Assembly (NCBI GenBank): GCA_021793595.1
Contig: JAJYSL010000160.1
Span: 1 to 9,908 of the forward strand
Length of the DNA: 9,908 nt
Origin: Acidobacteriota bacterium
GTDB taxonomy: Bacteria > Acidobacteriota > Terriglobia > Terriglobales > Acidobacteriaceae
Direction: 5' to 3'
The notes beneath the pieces are model-generated. The model made no database searches. It had not been told where the DNA came from and worked only from the letters and a program-made list of their open reading frames with translations. Shown one piece after another: positions 1 to 7,065 of the stretch; positions within the stretch are counted from its first letter, which is position 1, and each line of letters opens with the position of its first letter. The position numbers and the translations under genes were made by a program.

Positions 1-439
1 CATATTCTGCCAGCAGGCCACGAATCTGATTCGCCTGTGCGGTGCGTTGCTGCACGAAGCCCTGCCGGGCTCGATGAACGGACAACGCCGCCTGCTGATC
101 TACCGTCTTGACGGGCACAAAGCGCATAGTAGGACGACTCACCGCTTCGCAGATCGCCTCCGCATCCGCCGCATCATTCTTGTTCGTCTTTACATAGGGC
201 TTCACAAACTGGGGCGCCATCAACTTTACCGTGTAGCCGATTTTCATCAGTCGCCGCGCCCAATGGTGAGCACTTCCACAAGCCTCCATTCCCACCAGGC
301 ATGGAAGCCGCTGGGCGAAGAACTCCATGATCTGACTTCGCCGCAGCTGCTTGCGCAACACGACTTTTCCATCTTCATCCACCCCATGCACTTGAAAAAC
401 ATTCTTTGCTACATCAATGCCAATCGTCTTAACCTTCAT
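1..439 (-). CDS. IS110-family DEDD transposase (site-specific recombinase), N-terminal part
   Basis: Reading the minus strand from the ATG at 439 gives MKVKTIGIDVAKNVFQVHGV and continues open for 146 codons to the window edge. The GIDVAKNVFQVHG motif holds the first acidic residue of the RuvC-like DEDD domain. MEACGSAHHWAR holds the glutamate, and the KTNKNDAADAEAI stretch holds the following aspartates. VHRARQGFVQQRTAQANQIRGLL is the start of the helical region after the catalytic core. The motifs are those of the IS1111-like branch, but the IS110/IS1111 assignment needs the missing C-terminal Tnp20 domain with its catalytic serine. The start is supported by a GGAGG sequence at 452-448, 8 nt upstream of the ATG. 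The enzyme would move the element by recombination between circular and linear forms, guided by a structured element RNA in the family members studied. No frameshift is seen in the visible part. Confidence 0.9.
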   Translation of the reverse strand, partial: MKVKTIGIDVAKNVFQVHGVDEDGKVVLRKQLRRSQIMEFFAQRLPCLVGMEACGSAHHWARRLMKIGYTVKLMAPQFVKPYVKTNKNDAADAEAICEAVSRPTMRFVPVKTVDQQAALSVHRARQGFVQQRTAQANQIRGLLAEY

Positions 440-441
440 CT

Positions 442-523
442 GGGACGCCTCCGTCATTATGTAGTGGTCGGTCTTACACCTTCCACTCTGGCACACTCGA
501 TGCCGTTTCGATCGGGGGCGTCC
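442..523 (-). promoter_or_regulatory. Leader stem-loop that includes the Shine-Dalgarno of the IS110 transposase
   Basis: GGCGTCC at 517-523 and GGACGCC at 443-449 are exact inverted repeats separated by 67 nt. In the minus-strand RNA they would close a large stem whose 3' arm is part of GGAGGCGTCC, the sequence carrying the transposase ribosome binding site 8 nt before its ATG. This could limit transposase translation or be part of the structured RNA that IS110 elements encode in a noncoding end. The repeats are seen directly; the role is inferred. Confidence 0.4.
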
Positions 524-530
524 ATCCCAT

Positions 531-983
531 TGCTTACGGATGTTGGGAAGATGCGAAATCGCTGTTATCGAGAGGAATCGACGATGGTGCAGGGGAAAAG
601 GTTCAATTGCTGCCTGCCGTGGCGCCAGCGGACGGCCCTACACCTGCGAGTAGTGACCTTGCCAACGCGGTGGGCCTTTCCACTGGCCTCCAAATTCGTT
701 CGCAGGCATTTGGATTTTTTGAAAGTCTAGAAATTGCGCGCACGCGACTGGCCTCCAAAGTCGACATTTCGGAGGTTCGGCTCGTGCAAACAACACATTC
801 CGTTAGGTTTATTGAGTGTAACCACCCTCTCGCTTTGGAGCGGGGTGCCCGGTTGAGAATCGAGTCTCGAAGTCGATGCGGAGCAAACCATGCGTGAGAA
901 CTGCGAGGGAGCCTGCACCCCTCCGCCGTTTGTCCATGAATGAAGCATTTCCGCCCCTTATTCACTACGATCGATTCGGCCAC
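531..983. other. Gene-poor stretch between the IS110 end and the glycosidase gene
   Basis: No ORF here has a recognisable product. The frames that stay open on both strands overlap each other, lack good ribosome binding sites and run into IS sequence, so I treat them as chance. The only structure seen is a 13-bp direct repeat (ACTGGCCTCCAAA at 682-694 and 747-759). It could hold IS flank debris. Confidence 0.5.
682..759. repeat. Pair of 13-bp direct repeats, 65-bp period
   Basis: ACTGGCCTCCAAA occurs at 682-694 and again at 747-759, each followed within two bases by TCG. The intervening bases do not repeat. It lies downstream (3') of the minus-strand glycosidase gene and outside the probable IS110 end. 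It may be an old duplication or a footprint of mobile DNA; no function is evident. Confidence 0.5.
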
Positions 984-2240
984 TCAGAAGTAATCGATCA
1001 ACGGTCTTCGTTCGAGAATGCTTCGAAGACCCATGGCAGGAACGGAGATACTTCCGAGAAAACCCATCGCCCCATTCGGGATGCCGTTTACGGGGTCCAG
1101 CCACTCACAATAGTTCACCTGGGGCAAGTTTTGAACTAGATCGTTTGCCAGCTCGAGCGCAAATGTCGGATCGTTGTCATATAGCACCGGAAGGACATAC
1201 CCGGTTCCGGTGCCCCAAAATCCTCCGTTTTGATAAAACAGCTTGCTCTGCCCCGGACCTTCCCATCCGTCGGGTTCTGCCATCTGCCGAGTGTAACCAC
1301 GTAAAAAAATCTTCGACCGGTTCTGTTGATAGAACTTGAATATCTGTCGCTTGGCATCTTCCGGCGCCATGGAGTATGCCAAACCATTTCCCCAAACGCT
1401 GAATTGATGCCCCTGGCGTGATCCCTCCACATAACCGCCGATCGCAGGATCGTACAACCTGTACAGGTTCGCGGGGATCTCCTGCGCTTTCCACTTCCAG
1501 CTATCCAGAGTAGGAGCATCTATCTCATCCTGGAAGAGCTTAACGGCTCGTTGAAAGCCCCGATATAGAACCAGAGAACTCATCAACTCGAAGCCGCTGA
1601 TCTTAACGCTATCCATGAAACCGAAGCCGATCGCTGGATGCTGCGGGTCAGAATAGGCCAGACCGCAGGCAAAGGAGACTAGACCGAAGCTTCGCGAGAT
1701 ACCCTGGGCCCACTCTCGTTTTCTCGGGATCTCAATCCCCATACCCTGGTAATAATCAAGGAGCCGAACCCAGGTACCCGGCAGATGGAGGGGCATGCGA
1801 TCGGTCATTGGCGGGCGATCGGATGGTCCTGGAGAAAGAATAGGCAAACCGTCCGGCTCGATGCGGTCTGGCAATTGGGCCATCTCGACGATGCTTGGCG
1901 TTAAGAACGCCAAGAGGGCGGACAACTCACTCTCGACGGCAATCTTCGGGTCCGCGATGAACGGATAGATACTGTCGTCGGGCCAGATCCCGTTATAGCC
2001 TCCGACTTTGGAAGGCAGGAATAGCTTTAGCCCGTTATCGAGCCTGAGCGTCGCTGCTTCCAGTACTGACTTCAAGGAAACGGTGAGCTGCTTATAGATG
2101 GAAATTAGCTGCTCCTCGTTCGCGCTTGCATTAGCAGCAGGAACTGTCGAAGCAAAGGAGTCCAGCACTGGAAACATTGTAAACGCGGCCGCCGTGCTTC
2201 CAGTTGCCAGAACTTCGCGACGTGTATAGGGCGCTCTCAT
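984..2240 (-). CDS. Tat-exported putative six-hairpin (alpha/alpha-barrel) glycosidase-like protein
   Basis: A 418-residue protein starting at ATG 2240. The N-terminus MRAPYTRREVLATGSTAAAF is a twin-arginine leader (RR at 7-8, then a hydrophobic stretch and a likely cut after the SFA near 30), so the mature protein should be periplasmic or secreted. The body is helix-rich with Gly/Trp/acid patches typical of alpha/alpha-barrel sugar hydrolases: GIWPDDSIYPF (84-94), YDPAIGGYVEG (263-273), FSVWGNGLAY (280-289), YQNGGFWGTGTGYVL (336-350) and EWLDPVNGIPNGAMGFLGS (379-397). The WPDDS and YQNGG patches recall debranching-enzyme and neutral-invertase-type barrels, with candidate acids D88/D89, E379 and D382. 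I cannot place it in a numbered GH family. The gene follows the GH127 gene by 80 bp on the same strand, so it is probably co-transcribed. The ribosome binding site is weak. It might instead be a noncatalytic barrel or a lyase; the secreted sugar-active role is inferred from fold-like motifs and context. Confidence 0.65.
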   Translation of the reverse strand: MRAPYTRREVLATGSTAAAFTMFPVLDSFASTVPAANASANEEQLISIYKQLTVSLKSVLEAATLRLDNGLKLFLPSKVGGYNGIWPDDSIYPFIADPKIAVESELSALLAFLTPSIVEMAQLPDRIEPDGLPILSPGPSDRPPMTDRMPLHLPGTWVRLLDYYQGMGIEIPRKREWAQGISRSFGLVSFACGLAYSDPQHPAIGFGFMDSVKISGFELMSSLVLYRGFQRAVKLFQDEIDAPTLDSWKWKAQEIPANLYRLYDPAIGGYVEGSRQGHQFSVWGNGLAYSMAPEDAKRQIFKFYQQNRSKIFLRGYTRQMAEPDGWEGPGQSKLFYQNGGFWGTGTGYVLPVLYDNDPTFALELANDLVQNLPQVNYCEWLDPVNGIPNGAMGFLGSISVPAMGLRSILERRPLIDYF

Positions 2241-2320
2241 AGGGCGTTAAACTACCACAAATCTGCCGTCTGTTGTTATAGCGGTGCTCATATTTGTGTA
2301 TCCGCGGCGCAGAGACGGAA

Positions 2321-4291
2321 TCATGATTGTCCCCCCTGCTTCCACCATCCGACCAATTCATCCTGAACTGCCTCCGCTGCAAGGTCCGGAACCTTAAAGT
2401 AGCAACACCGGCCGTTCGGATCCGGGAACTCCGTCAGGGATAACGCGATGTTTCCTTCATCCCCCAACGCGCCGACAACGGTCTCTCCTTTGAGATTGCA
2501 GGCGATACCGTCGGGCCGAACTGCGCTGCTGTGCGCCGGACCGGGATTTATGAGAGTCTTGTCGATCACAATCCTTCCCAGGTTTGACGCGCTTTCACCC
2601 GCGAGCATTTTGCTTTGGCTCGGATCAAGGCAGAATACCGCTGGCCCGCGCATGACTGCCGCTCGCCCCGCCTGACGCAAGCGTCCCTCCACCAGCCGCC
2701 ACTCCATCGGCAGGTTCAGCTCCACCTGATCGCCGTTCTTCCAGGTACGGTCTAGGACGACAAATGTTCCCGGCGTGCAAGCCACGTTCAAAGGTTCTCC
2801 GTTAATTGAAACGGCGGCGGTCTTGCACCACAAAGGAATTCTTAGTTTGAGAGGAAACCTGGCCGTGGTGGATGGATTGACGCGAATTGCGACTTTACCG
2901 GAAGCGGGGTAATCGGTCTGCTGCTCGATGGAGATCGAGGAACCGTCATCGCGTCGAATTGTCGCCTGGCATGGGGAATAAAGGTTGACGGCTACTCCGT
3001 TGCCATCGCGGTAGCAGATCAGCGAAACGACCTCGGGAATCATTCTGCGAAAGTTATTTGGGCAGCAGGTGGCGTTGTCGGCGTACACCCGCTCGCCCGC
3101 CAGCGGCGTAAAGTAGCGAAGGCGATGGCCGTCGCTGGATTCCGCGCCGAAAAATGTGTTGTAGAGGGTTCGCTCAATCAGGTCACCGTATCGCGAATCG
3201 CCCGTAAGCCGGAGAAGATTGTCATACACCCGAAGCTGATAGCAGGTGGAGCAGGTCTCCTGAAGGTCCCTCCCTCCGTCCTGATCGTCTGTCCAGCACT
3301 CAGCTTGTCCGACTCCGCCGGTAATGGTCATTCCATCGCCGTCTACCAGAAAGCGCATTGCATCCAAAGTGGGAACCAGCAATTTTTGATCCGGCATTAC
3401 ACGATACAACTCCAACTGGGCCATGCATGCGGCAAAGTATGCGTAAGTATGTCCGCGAAGGGGCGAGCGCCTGCCGATTTGAATTCCCGGATTCCAGTTT
3501 CCCAGGTTTCGCTGGGTCAGCTCAAAATTCAGATATCGCCGATCACCCGTGACGCGATAAAGCCGGATCATCGTCCGGTCCAATCCGGTCACCATGATAA
3601 ATACAGCGACTTTCATATTGGCCGCCCAGTGGGGAGGCATGGTCGACCAGTGCTCAACAATGTAATTGGCTGCCTTTCGCGCAGCCAGCAAAGACGGCTC
3701 GTCGCCGAATAGTTCATAGTTGCTGGTCAATCCGTAAATGATGTAGTTCGTCTCATGGAGATCCCATAGCTTCCACATCCGATTTTCCCGCGACATACAG
3801 CCGACGTATCCATCTGGCGCTTGATCCCTGATCAATGTGGTGACCAGGCGATTTTTCAATGCCATCAGGTCGGGGTTGCGTGTGGAATAGGCCAGCTTCA
3901 CGACGCCATCGAGGAATGTGCCGACGCCAAGAAAGGTACCGTCCGGGCTATTCTTTGGCCCGAAATACCGGAGGTACTTTTCGTCCACGTTAAGGCGCAG
4001 GATGTTATTGGCGACCGTAATGTCGATACGCCGGCCAATTTCGCCGCCAACTTTGATATCGGCCGGATCGATCGCTTCGAGTTGATCAGGGTGGACTGGC
4101 CGGACCGCATGCGGGCCGAGCCCAAAAGGGGCCACGGGGTCTTGCGAATCGAGTGAGGCGGCAAAGCCGGTGCCCGGTAAAACGGCTGCTCCCGCAACGC
4201 CCGCTGCACACAGTCTGATGATTTCTCGACGGGTGAACTGTGAAGAATCCAGAATGTCTCCGGCCTTTCCAACAATGACAAATTGCTTCAA
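2321..4291 (-). CDS. GH127 (DUF1680) beta-L-arabinofuranosidase-type glycoside hydrolase, Tat-exported
   Basis: A 656-residue protein, close to the usual length for GH127. Residues 1-46 hold a twin-arginine leader (QFTRREIIRL at 18-27, then an Ala/Gly-rich hydrophobic core ending in GFAAS). The alpha/alpha-barrel follows, then a beta-sandwich region from about 430. The family's zinc-cysteine centre is visible: E345 and C347 in ETCSTC, and C409-C410 in ATCCPNN. E331 in GQAECW is the candidate acid/base. By analogy with Bifidobacterium HypBA1, C409 would be the nucleophile bound to zinc with E345, C347 and C410. YDNLLRLTGDSRYGDLIERT (356-375) is the typical helix after the first zinc ligands. 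Expected activity is removal of beta-L-arabinofuranose (or a related sugar) from plant glycans. The start is a TTG at 4291: no ATG or GTG lies in frame between the upstream stop and the Tat motif, and the ribosome binding site is weak. The E331-E345 spacing is 14 rather than 16, so the active-site loop may differ. It is first of two minus-strand genes behind a near-consensus promoter. Confidence 0.88.
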   Translation of the reverse strand: MKQFVIVGKAGDILDSSQFTRREIIRLCAAGVAGAAVLPGTGFAASLDSQDPVAPFGLGPHAVRPVHPDQLEAIDPADIKVGGEIGRRIDITVANNILRLNVDEKYLRYFGPKNSPDGTFLGVGTFLDGVVKLAYSTRNPDLMALKNRLVTTLIRDQAPDGYVGCMSRENRMWKLWDLHETNYIIYGLTSNYELFGDEPSLLAARKAANYIVEHWSTMPPHWAANMKVAVFIMVTGLDRTMIRLYRVTGDRRYLNFELTQRNLGNWNPGIQIGRRSPLRGHTYAYFAACMAQLELYRVMPDQKLLVPTLDAMRFLVDGDGMTITGGVGQAECWTDDQDGGRDLQETCSTCYQLRVYDNLLRLTGDSRYGDLIERTLYNTFFGAESSDGHRLRYFTPLAGERVYADNATCCPNNFRRMIPEVVSLICYRDGNGVAVNLYSPCQATIRRDDGSSISIEQQTDYPASGKVAIRVNPSTTARFPLKLRIPLWCKTAAVSINGEPLNVACTPGTFVVLDRTWKNGDQVELNLPMEWRLVEGRLRQAGRAAVMRGPAVFCLDPSQSKMLAGESASNLGRIVIDKTLINPGPAHSSAVRPDGIACNLKGETVVGALGDEGNIALSLTEFPDPNGRCCYFKVPDLAAEAVQDELVGWWKQGGQS

Positions 4292-4307
4292 AATCTGAGA
4301 ATTACCG

Positions 4308-4330
4308 AACGTGGACGTTAACGCAACGTG
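4308..4330. promoter_or_regulatory. Candidate operator: inverted repeat ACGTT-N5-AACGT within a direct repeat of AACGTG
   Basis: ACGTT AACGC AACGT at 4315-4329 is an exact inverted repeat; it includes the palindrome CGTTAACG (4316-4323). The hexamer AACGTG occurs at 4308-4313 and 4325-4330, 17 bp apart. The cluster covers the expected start site of the minus-strand promoter, a usual position for a repressor such as a LacI- or GntR-type sugar regulator. No regulator gene is in the window, so the binding protein is unknown. Confidence 0.4.
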
Positions 4331-4332
4331 AT

Positions 4333-4360
4333 ATTATCGTCGCGTCCACAGAGTTGTCAA
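4333..4360 (-). promoter_or_regulatory. Near-consensus sigma70 promoter for the GH127 operon
   Basis: On the minus strand, TTGACA (4360-4355, exact -35 consensus) is followed after 16 bp by GATAAT (4338-4333, five of six -10 bases); TAATAT in an 18-bp register is an alternative. Transcription would begin near 4325, about 35 nt before the TTG start of the GH127 gene. Such a strong promoter with repeats over its start suggests control by repression. Confidence 0.6.
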
Positions 4361-4504
4361 CAGCGTGGGCGAATGGCGAGCGACTCACGCTGTCATCGAG
4401 ATCCTTCGATCGCACATATGGGCCGGTACCGGTGCGTCTCTCTTGGAATCGGCGGAACCACAGACCGGATTGTCCTAAGAAGTGGCACCAGAATTCAGCG
4501 CCTA

Positions 4505-4518
4505 AGGAGTGCGAATTG
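4505..4518 (+). promoter_or_regulatory. Shine-Dalgarno and TTG start of the beta-helix gene
   Basis: AGGAG at 4505-4509 lies 6 nt before a TTG codon at 4516-4518, which places the twin-arginine motif at residues 9-10. The frame is open further upstream, to an ATG-less alternative near 4354, but that would add 54 residues of low-complexity, Arg/Trp-rich sequence in front of a Tat leader without a ribosome binding site. The site therefore decides the start. Confidence 0.8.
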
Positions 4519-6990
4519 ACGGAGAGAGGGAGCTTCAACCGGAGAGAGTTTCTCCGCTGTGCAACTGGAACAGCGATCATTGCCGGAGTCTCACACGAGC
4601 TTATGTCACCGAGACTGGTTTCTGCCATGTCGCAGAAAGCGGTTGGCCTTCGGCAGAATGTTATTTGTGTGAGTCTGACCGGAAATGACTCCAACCCTGG
4701 GAGCATCACTGCCCCGCTCCGTTCCATCACAGCAGCGCAGGCGGCGGTTCGCCGTCTCAAGGGCACGGCCGCTGGAAGTATAACGGTCTACTTTCGTTCA
4801 GGTACCTATTATCTTCCTGAGACAGTCGTCTTTGCTCCAGAGGATTCCGGAGAGCCGGAGGCGCCGATTACCTACGCGGCGTTCCCAGATGAGAATGTTG
4901 TTCTTAGTGGGGGGACAAGGCTCCATTTGAACTGGAGCCCTTATCGTGACGGAATCATGATTGCCAAGGTGCCGCCGGGCACGCGAACCGATCAGCTCTT
5001 TATCAACGGGAAACGTCAGATCCTCGCTCGTTATCCGAATTACGATCCACATGCTCGGCTCAACGGCTGGTCGCCGGATGCAATCAGCAGGGACCGCGTT
5101 GGCCGGTGGCGTGATCCTCGCGGGGGGTACGTTCACGGGCTGAACGAGCCGATGTGGGGGAGCCTCTCCTATGTGATCACGGGCAAGAATGCTGACGGAG
5201 ATGTGGTTCTGGAAGGCGGTTGGCAGCAGAATGGACCGAACCAGCTGAACACGAAATATCGCTACGTGGAGAACATCTTCGAGGAACTCGATGCACCGGG
5301 GGAGTGGTTTTTGAACGAGGAGACTTCGAGCCTCTACTACTACCCAACGAAAGGGCTGGACCTGCAGAACGCGGTGGTCGAGACGGTGCGCCTGAAGCAT
5401 CTGGTGGAATTTCAAGGAACCCCCGGCCAGCCCGTAAAGGCGATCGAATTGCAGGGGCTCACGTTCAAGGAGTGCCTGCACACTTTTATGGAAAGCCGAG
5501 AGCCATTGCTCCGCAGCGATTGGCGCATCTATCGCGGCGGCGCCGTATTCCTGACCGGAACCGAGGATTGCAGGATCACGGACTGTTTTCTTGATCAGCT
5601 TGGCGGAAATGCGATTTTCGCAAGCGGGTACAACCGCAGGCTGCTGATTTCGGGCTGCCATATCGCCGGAGCGGGCGCCAGAGGCATCTGTTTCGTTGGC
5701 AGCCCCGCCGCGGTTCGGTCTCCGCTCTTTGATCCTCGCGCCACGCAAACCTTTGCAGAGATCGACAAAACTCCAGGCCCTCGATCAAATGAATACCCAA
5801 AAGAGTGCACAGTAGAAGACGCTCTGATCTATCAGACCGGGCGTATCGAAAAGCAGACCTCGCCCATCGAGATATCGATGTCTGAATCGATCACCATCCG
5901 GCATTGTTCTCTCTACGATGTTCCGCGAGCAGGAATCAATATCGGCGACGGCACATGGGGAGGACATCACATCGACTTCTGTGACGTCTTCGATACGGTG
6001 AAAGAAACTTCAGATCACGGTTCGTTCAACTCATGGGGAAGGGATCGATGGTGGCGACTTAAGGAAGGAAAGCCCGACACATTCATGGCAAGCAATCAAG
6101 GGTCTCTACCCGTGCTCGATGCGATCGGGCCGACTCTTCTGTCCAACTCCCGCTGGCGCTGCGATCACGGCTGGGACATCGATCTGGATGATGGGTCCAC
6201 CAATTACCAGATTCGAAACAACCTCTGTCTCAATGGCGGAATCAAGCTTCGGGAAGGATTCTATCGGGTTTGCGAAAACAACGTGATGGTCAACAACACG
6301 CTGCATGCGCATGTCTGGTTCCTCGATAGTGAAGACGTGGTTCGCAACAACATAGTTTTCGCGCCGTATCAGCCAATCGAGATGAGATCATGGGGCGAAG
6401 ATATCGATTTCAATTTCCTTCAGGATCCCAAAGCGAAACAACCATCTCCGGCGACGGCTCTTCAAAAGCTGACCGGTCAGGATGAACACTCGGTGTGCGG
6501 CAATGCGCAATTCCGCAATCCTGATTCCGGAGACTACACAGTTCTTCCTGACTCGCCAGCCCGCCAGATCGGCTTCCTCAATTTCGATATGGATCAATTT
6601 GGCGTGCAGCGACCCGCTCTGCGCCGAATTGCACGTCAGCCGGTCCTCCCAGGAAGCGCAGCTAGTACTTCGATGACTCTGCAGCATAATCGCAGCAGAA
6701 AGTCGGCGCTCTGGGAGGGGGCGACAGTTAGGAACCTCGTAGGGCTCGATGAGATGTCGGCGATGGGAGCGCCTGGTGAATCGGGCGTGGTGGTTGTGAG
6801 CGTTCCGGCAGGTAGCGCCGCTGCGAGGAGTGGATTTGCTGAAGGGGATTTGATTCTCAAATTTGGAAGAGACAAAGTGGATACAGTCCAAGATCTCCTG
6901 AGCGACACCGCACGATTGCACAAGGGGCAGTTCGGAGAGTTAACCGTTTTGCGGAACTACGATACAGTTATTGTCCCACTTGAAAAATGA
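4516..6990 (+). CDS. Tat-exported right-handed beta-helix protein (GH141-like) with C-terminal PDZ domain
   Basis: An 824-residue protein from TTG 4516. Residues 1-37 form a Tat leader (FNRREFLRC, RR at 9-10, then a hydrophobic stretch). VSLTGNDSNPGSITAPLRSI (52-71) is the standard entry of secreted beta-helix polysaccharide enzymes, followed by the FRSGTYYLPETVVF rung and an inserted beta domain with QLFINGKRQILARYPNY (160-176). The central part repeats short rungs such as CRITDCFLDQLGGNAIFASG, and carries DHGSFNSWGRDRWW and CDHGWDIDLDDGS, acid/His-rich patches that probably line the substrate groove. The layout resembles GH141, a family with alpha-L-fucosidase and xylanase members; this is a resemblance, not a proven assignment. 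Residues about 742-824 form a PDZ domain (SGVVVVSVPAGSAAARSGFAEGDLILKFG), usual in HtrA-type proteases but odd on a glycan enzyme; it may hold a partner's C-terminus or localise the enzyme. The gene is divergent from the GH127 operon and shares its control region. A role in plant-type glycan breakdown is inferred. Confidence 0.8.
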   Translation: MTERGSFNRREFLRCATGTAIIAGVSHELMSPRLVSAMSQKAVGLRQNVICVSLTGNDSNPGSITAPLRSITAAQAAVRRLKGTAAGSITVYFRSGTYYLPETVVFAPEDSGEPEAPITYAAFPDENVVLSGGTRLHLNWSPYRDGIMIAKVPPGTRTDQLFINGKRQILARYPNYDPHARLNGWSPDAISRDRVGRWRDPRGGYVHGLNEPMWGSLSYVITGKNADGDVVLEGGWQQNGPNQLNTKYRYVENIFEELDAPGEWFLNEETSSLYYYPTKGLDLQNAVVETVRLKHLVEFQGTPGQPVKAIELQGLTFKECLHTFMESREPLLRSDWRIYRGGAVFLTGTEDCRITDCFLDQLGGNAIFASGYNRRLLISGCHIAGAGARGICFVGSPAAVRSPLFDPRATQTFAEIDKTPGPRSNEYPKECTVEDALIYQTGRIEKQTSPIEISMSESITIRHCSLYDVPRAGINIGDGTWGGHHIDFCDVFDTVKETSDHGSFNSWGRDRWWRLKEGKPDTFMASNQGSLPVLDAIGPTLLSNSRWRCDHGWDIDLDDGSTNYQIRNNLCLNGGIKLREGFYRVCENNVMVNNTLHAHVWFLDSEDVVRNNIVFAPYQPIEMRSWGEDIDFNFLQDPKAKQPSPATALQKLTGQDEHSVCGNAQFRNPDSGDYTVLPDSPARQIGFLNFDMDQFGVQRPALRRIARQPVLPGSAASTSMTLQHNRSRKSALWEGATVRNLVGLDEMSAMGAPGESGVVVVSVPAGSAAARSGFAEGDLILKFGRDKVDTVQDLLSDTARLHKGQFGELTVLRNYDTVIVPLEK

Positions 6991-7065
6991 GAAACGATCT
7001 GGGTGACAATCGGGCGTTGGGACGAGATTTGCCCGTTCAGGTGATCTAAATTCCGTGCCCGTGCG

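Larger units (their letters stand above)
1..530 (-). mobile_element. IS110-family insertion sequence, left (5') part, truncated by the window edge
   Basis: The minus strand carries the upstream end and the first third of an IS110-type element. The element is recognised from its transposase (see the CDS entry) and lacks the long terminal inverted repeats of DDE elements, as is usual in this family. The outer boundary near 530 is a guess. The minus-strand stretch 530-440 has a hairpin and Shine-Dalgarno sequence feeding the transposase, while host-like sequence without recognisable genes lies beyond it. The other end of the element is outside the window. Confidence 0.6.
4292..4515. promoter_or_regulatory. 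Divergent control region between the GH127 operon and the beta-helix gene
   Basis: This stretch separates two divergently read Tat-enzyme genes. It holds a minus-strand sigma70-type promoter, clustered inverted and direct repeats around its expected transcription start (4308-4330), a GC-rich palindrome CCGGTACCGG at 4423-4432, and the ribosome binding site of the plus-strand gene at its right end. No clear promoter for the plus-strand gene could be picked out. The open frame running through it in the beta-helix frame is best seen as untranslated leader. Confidence 0.6.

Noticed and set aside
47..730. 227-codon open frame on the plus strand
   Set aside because: It is antisense to the clearly conserved IS110 transposase and its product has no recognisable motif.
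603..983. Open frames on both strands (607-897 plus, 983-603 minus)
   Set aside because: They overlap each other, lack ribosome binding sites and known motifs, and the plus frame extends into IS110 leader sequence; treated as chance.
1136..1519. Minus-strand and plus-strand frames inside the alpha/alpha-barrel gene
   Set aside because: They are shadows in other frames of the 984-2240 gene, which has the Tat leader and domain-like motifs.
4423..4432. CCGGTACCGG palindrome as an operator
   Set aside because: A single 10-bp GC-rich palindrome with no promoter near it; expected now and then in GC-rich DNA.
4798..5748. 316-codon minus-strand frame opposite the beta-helix gene
   Set aside because: Long but antisense to a gene with clear Tat, beta-helix and PDZ signatures; its composition is Arg-rich shadow sequence.
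7011..7035. Possible terminator after the beta-helix gene
   Set aside because: The stem is only five base pairs and is not followed by a T-run.
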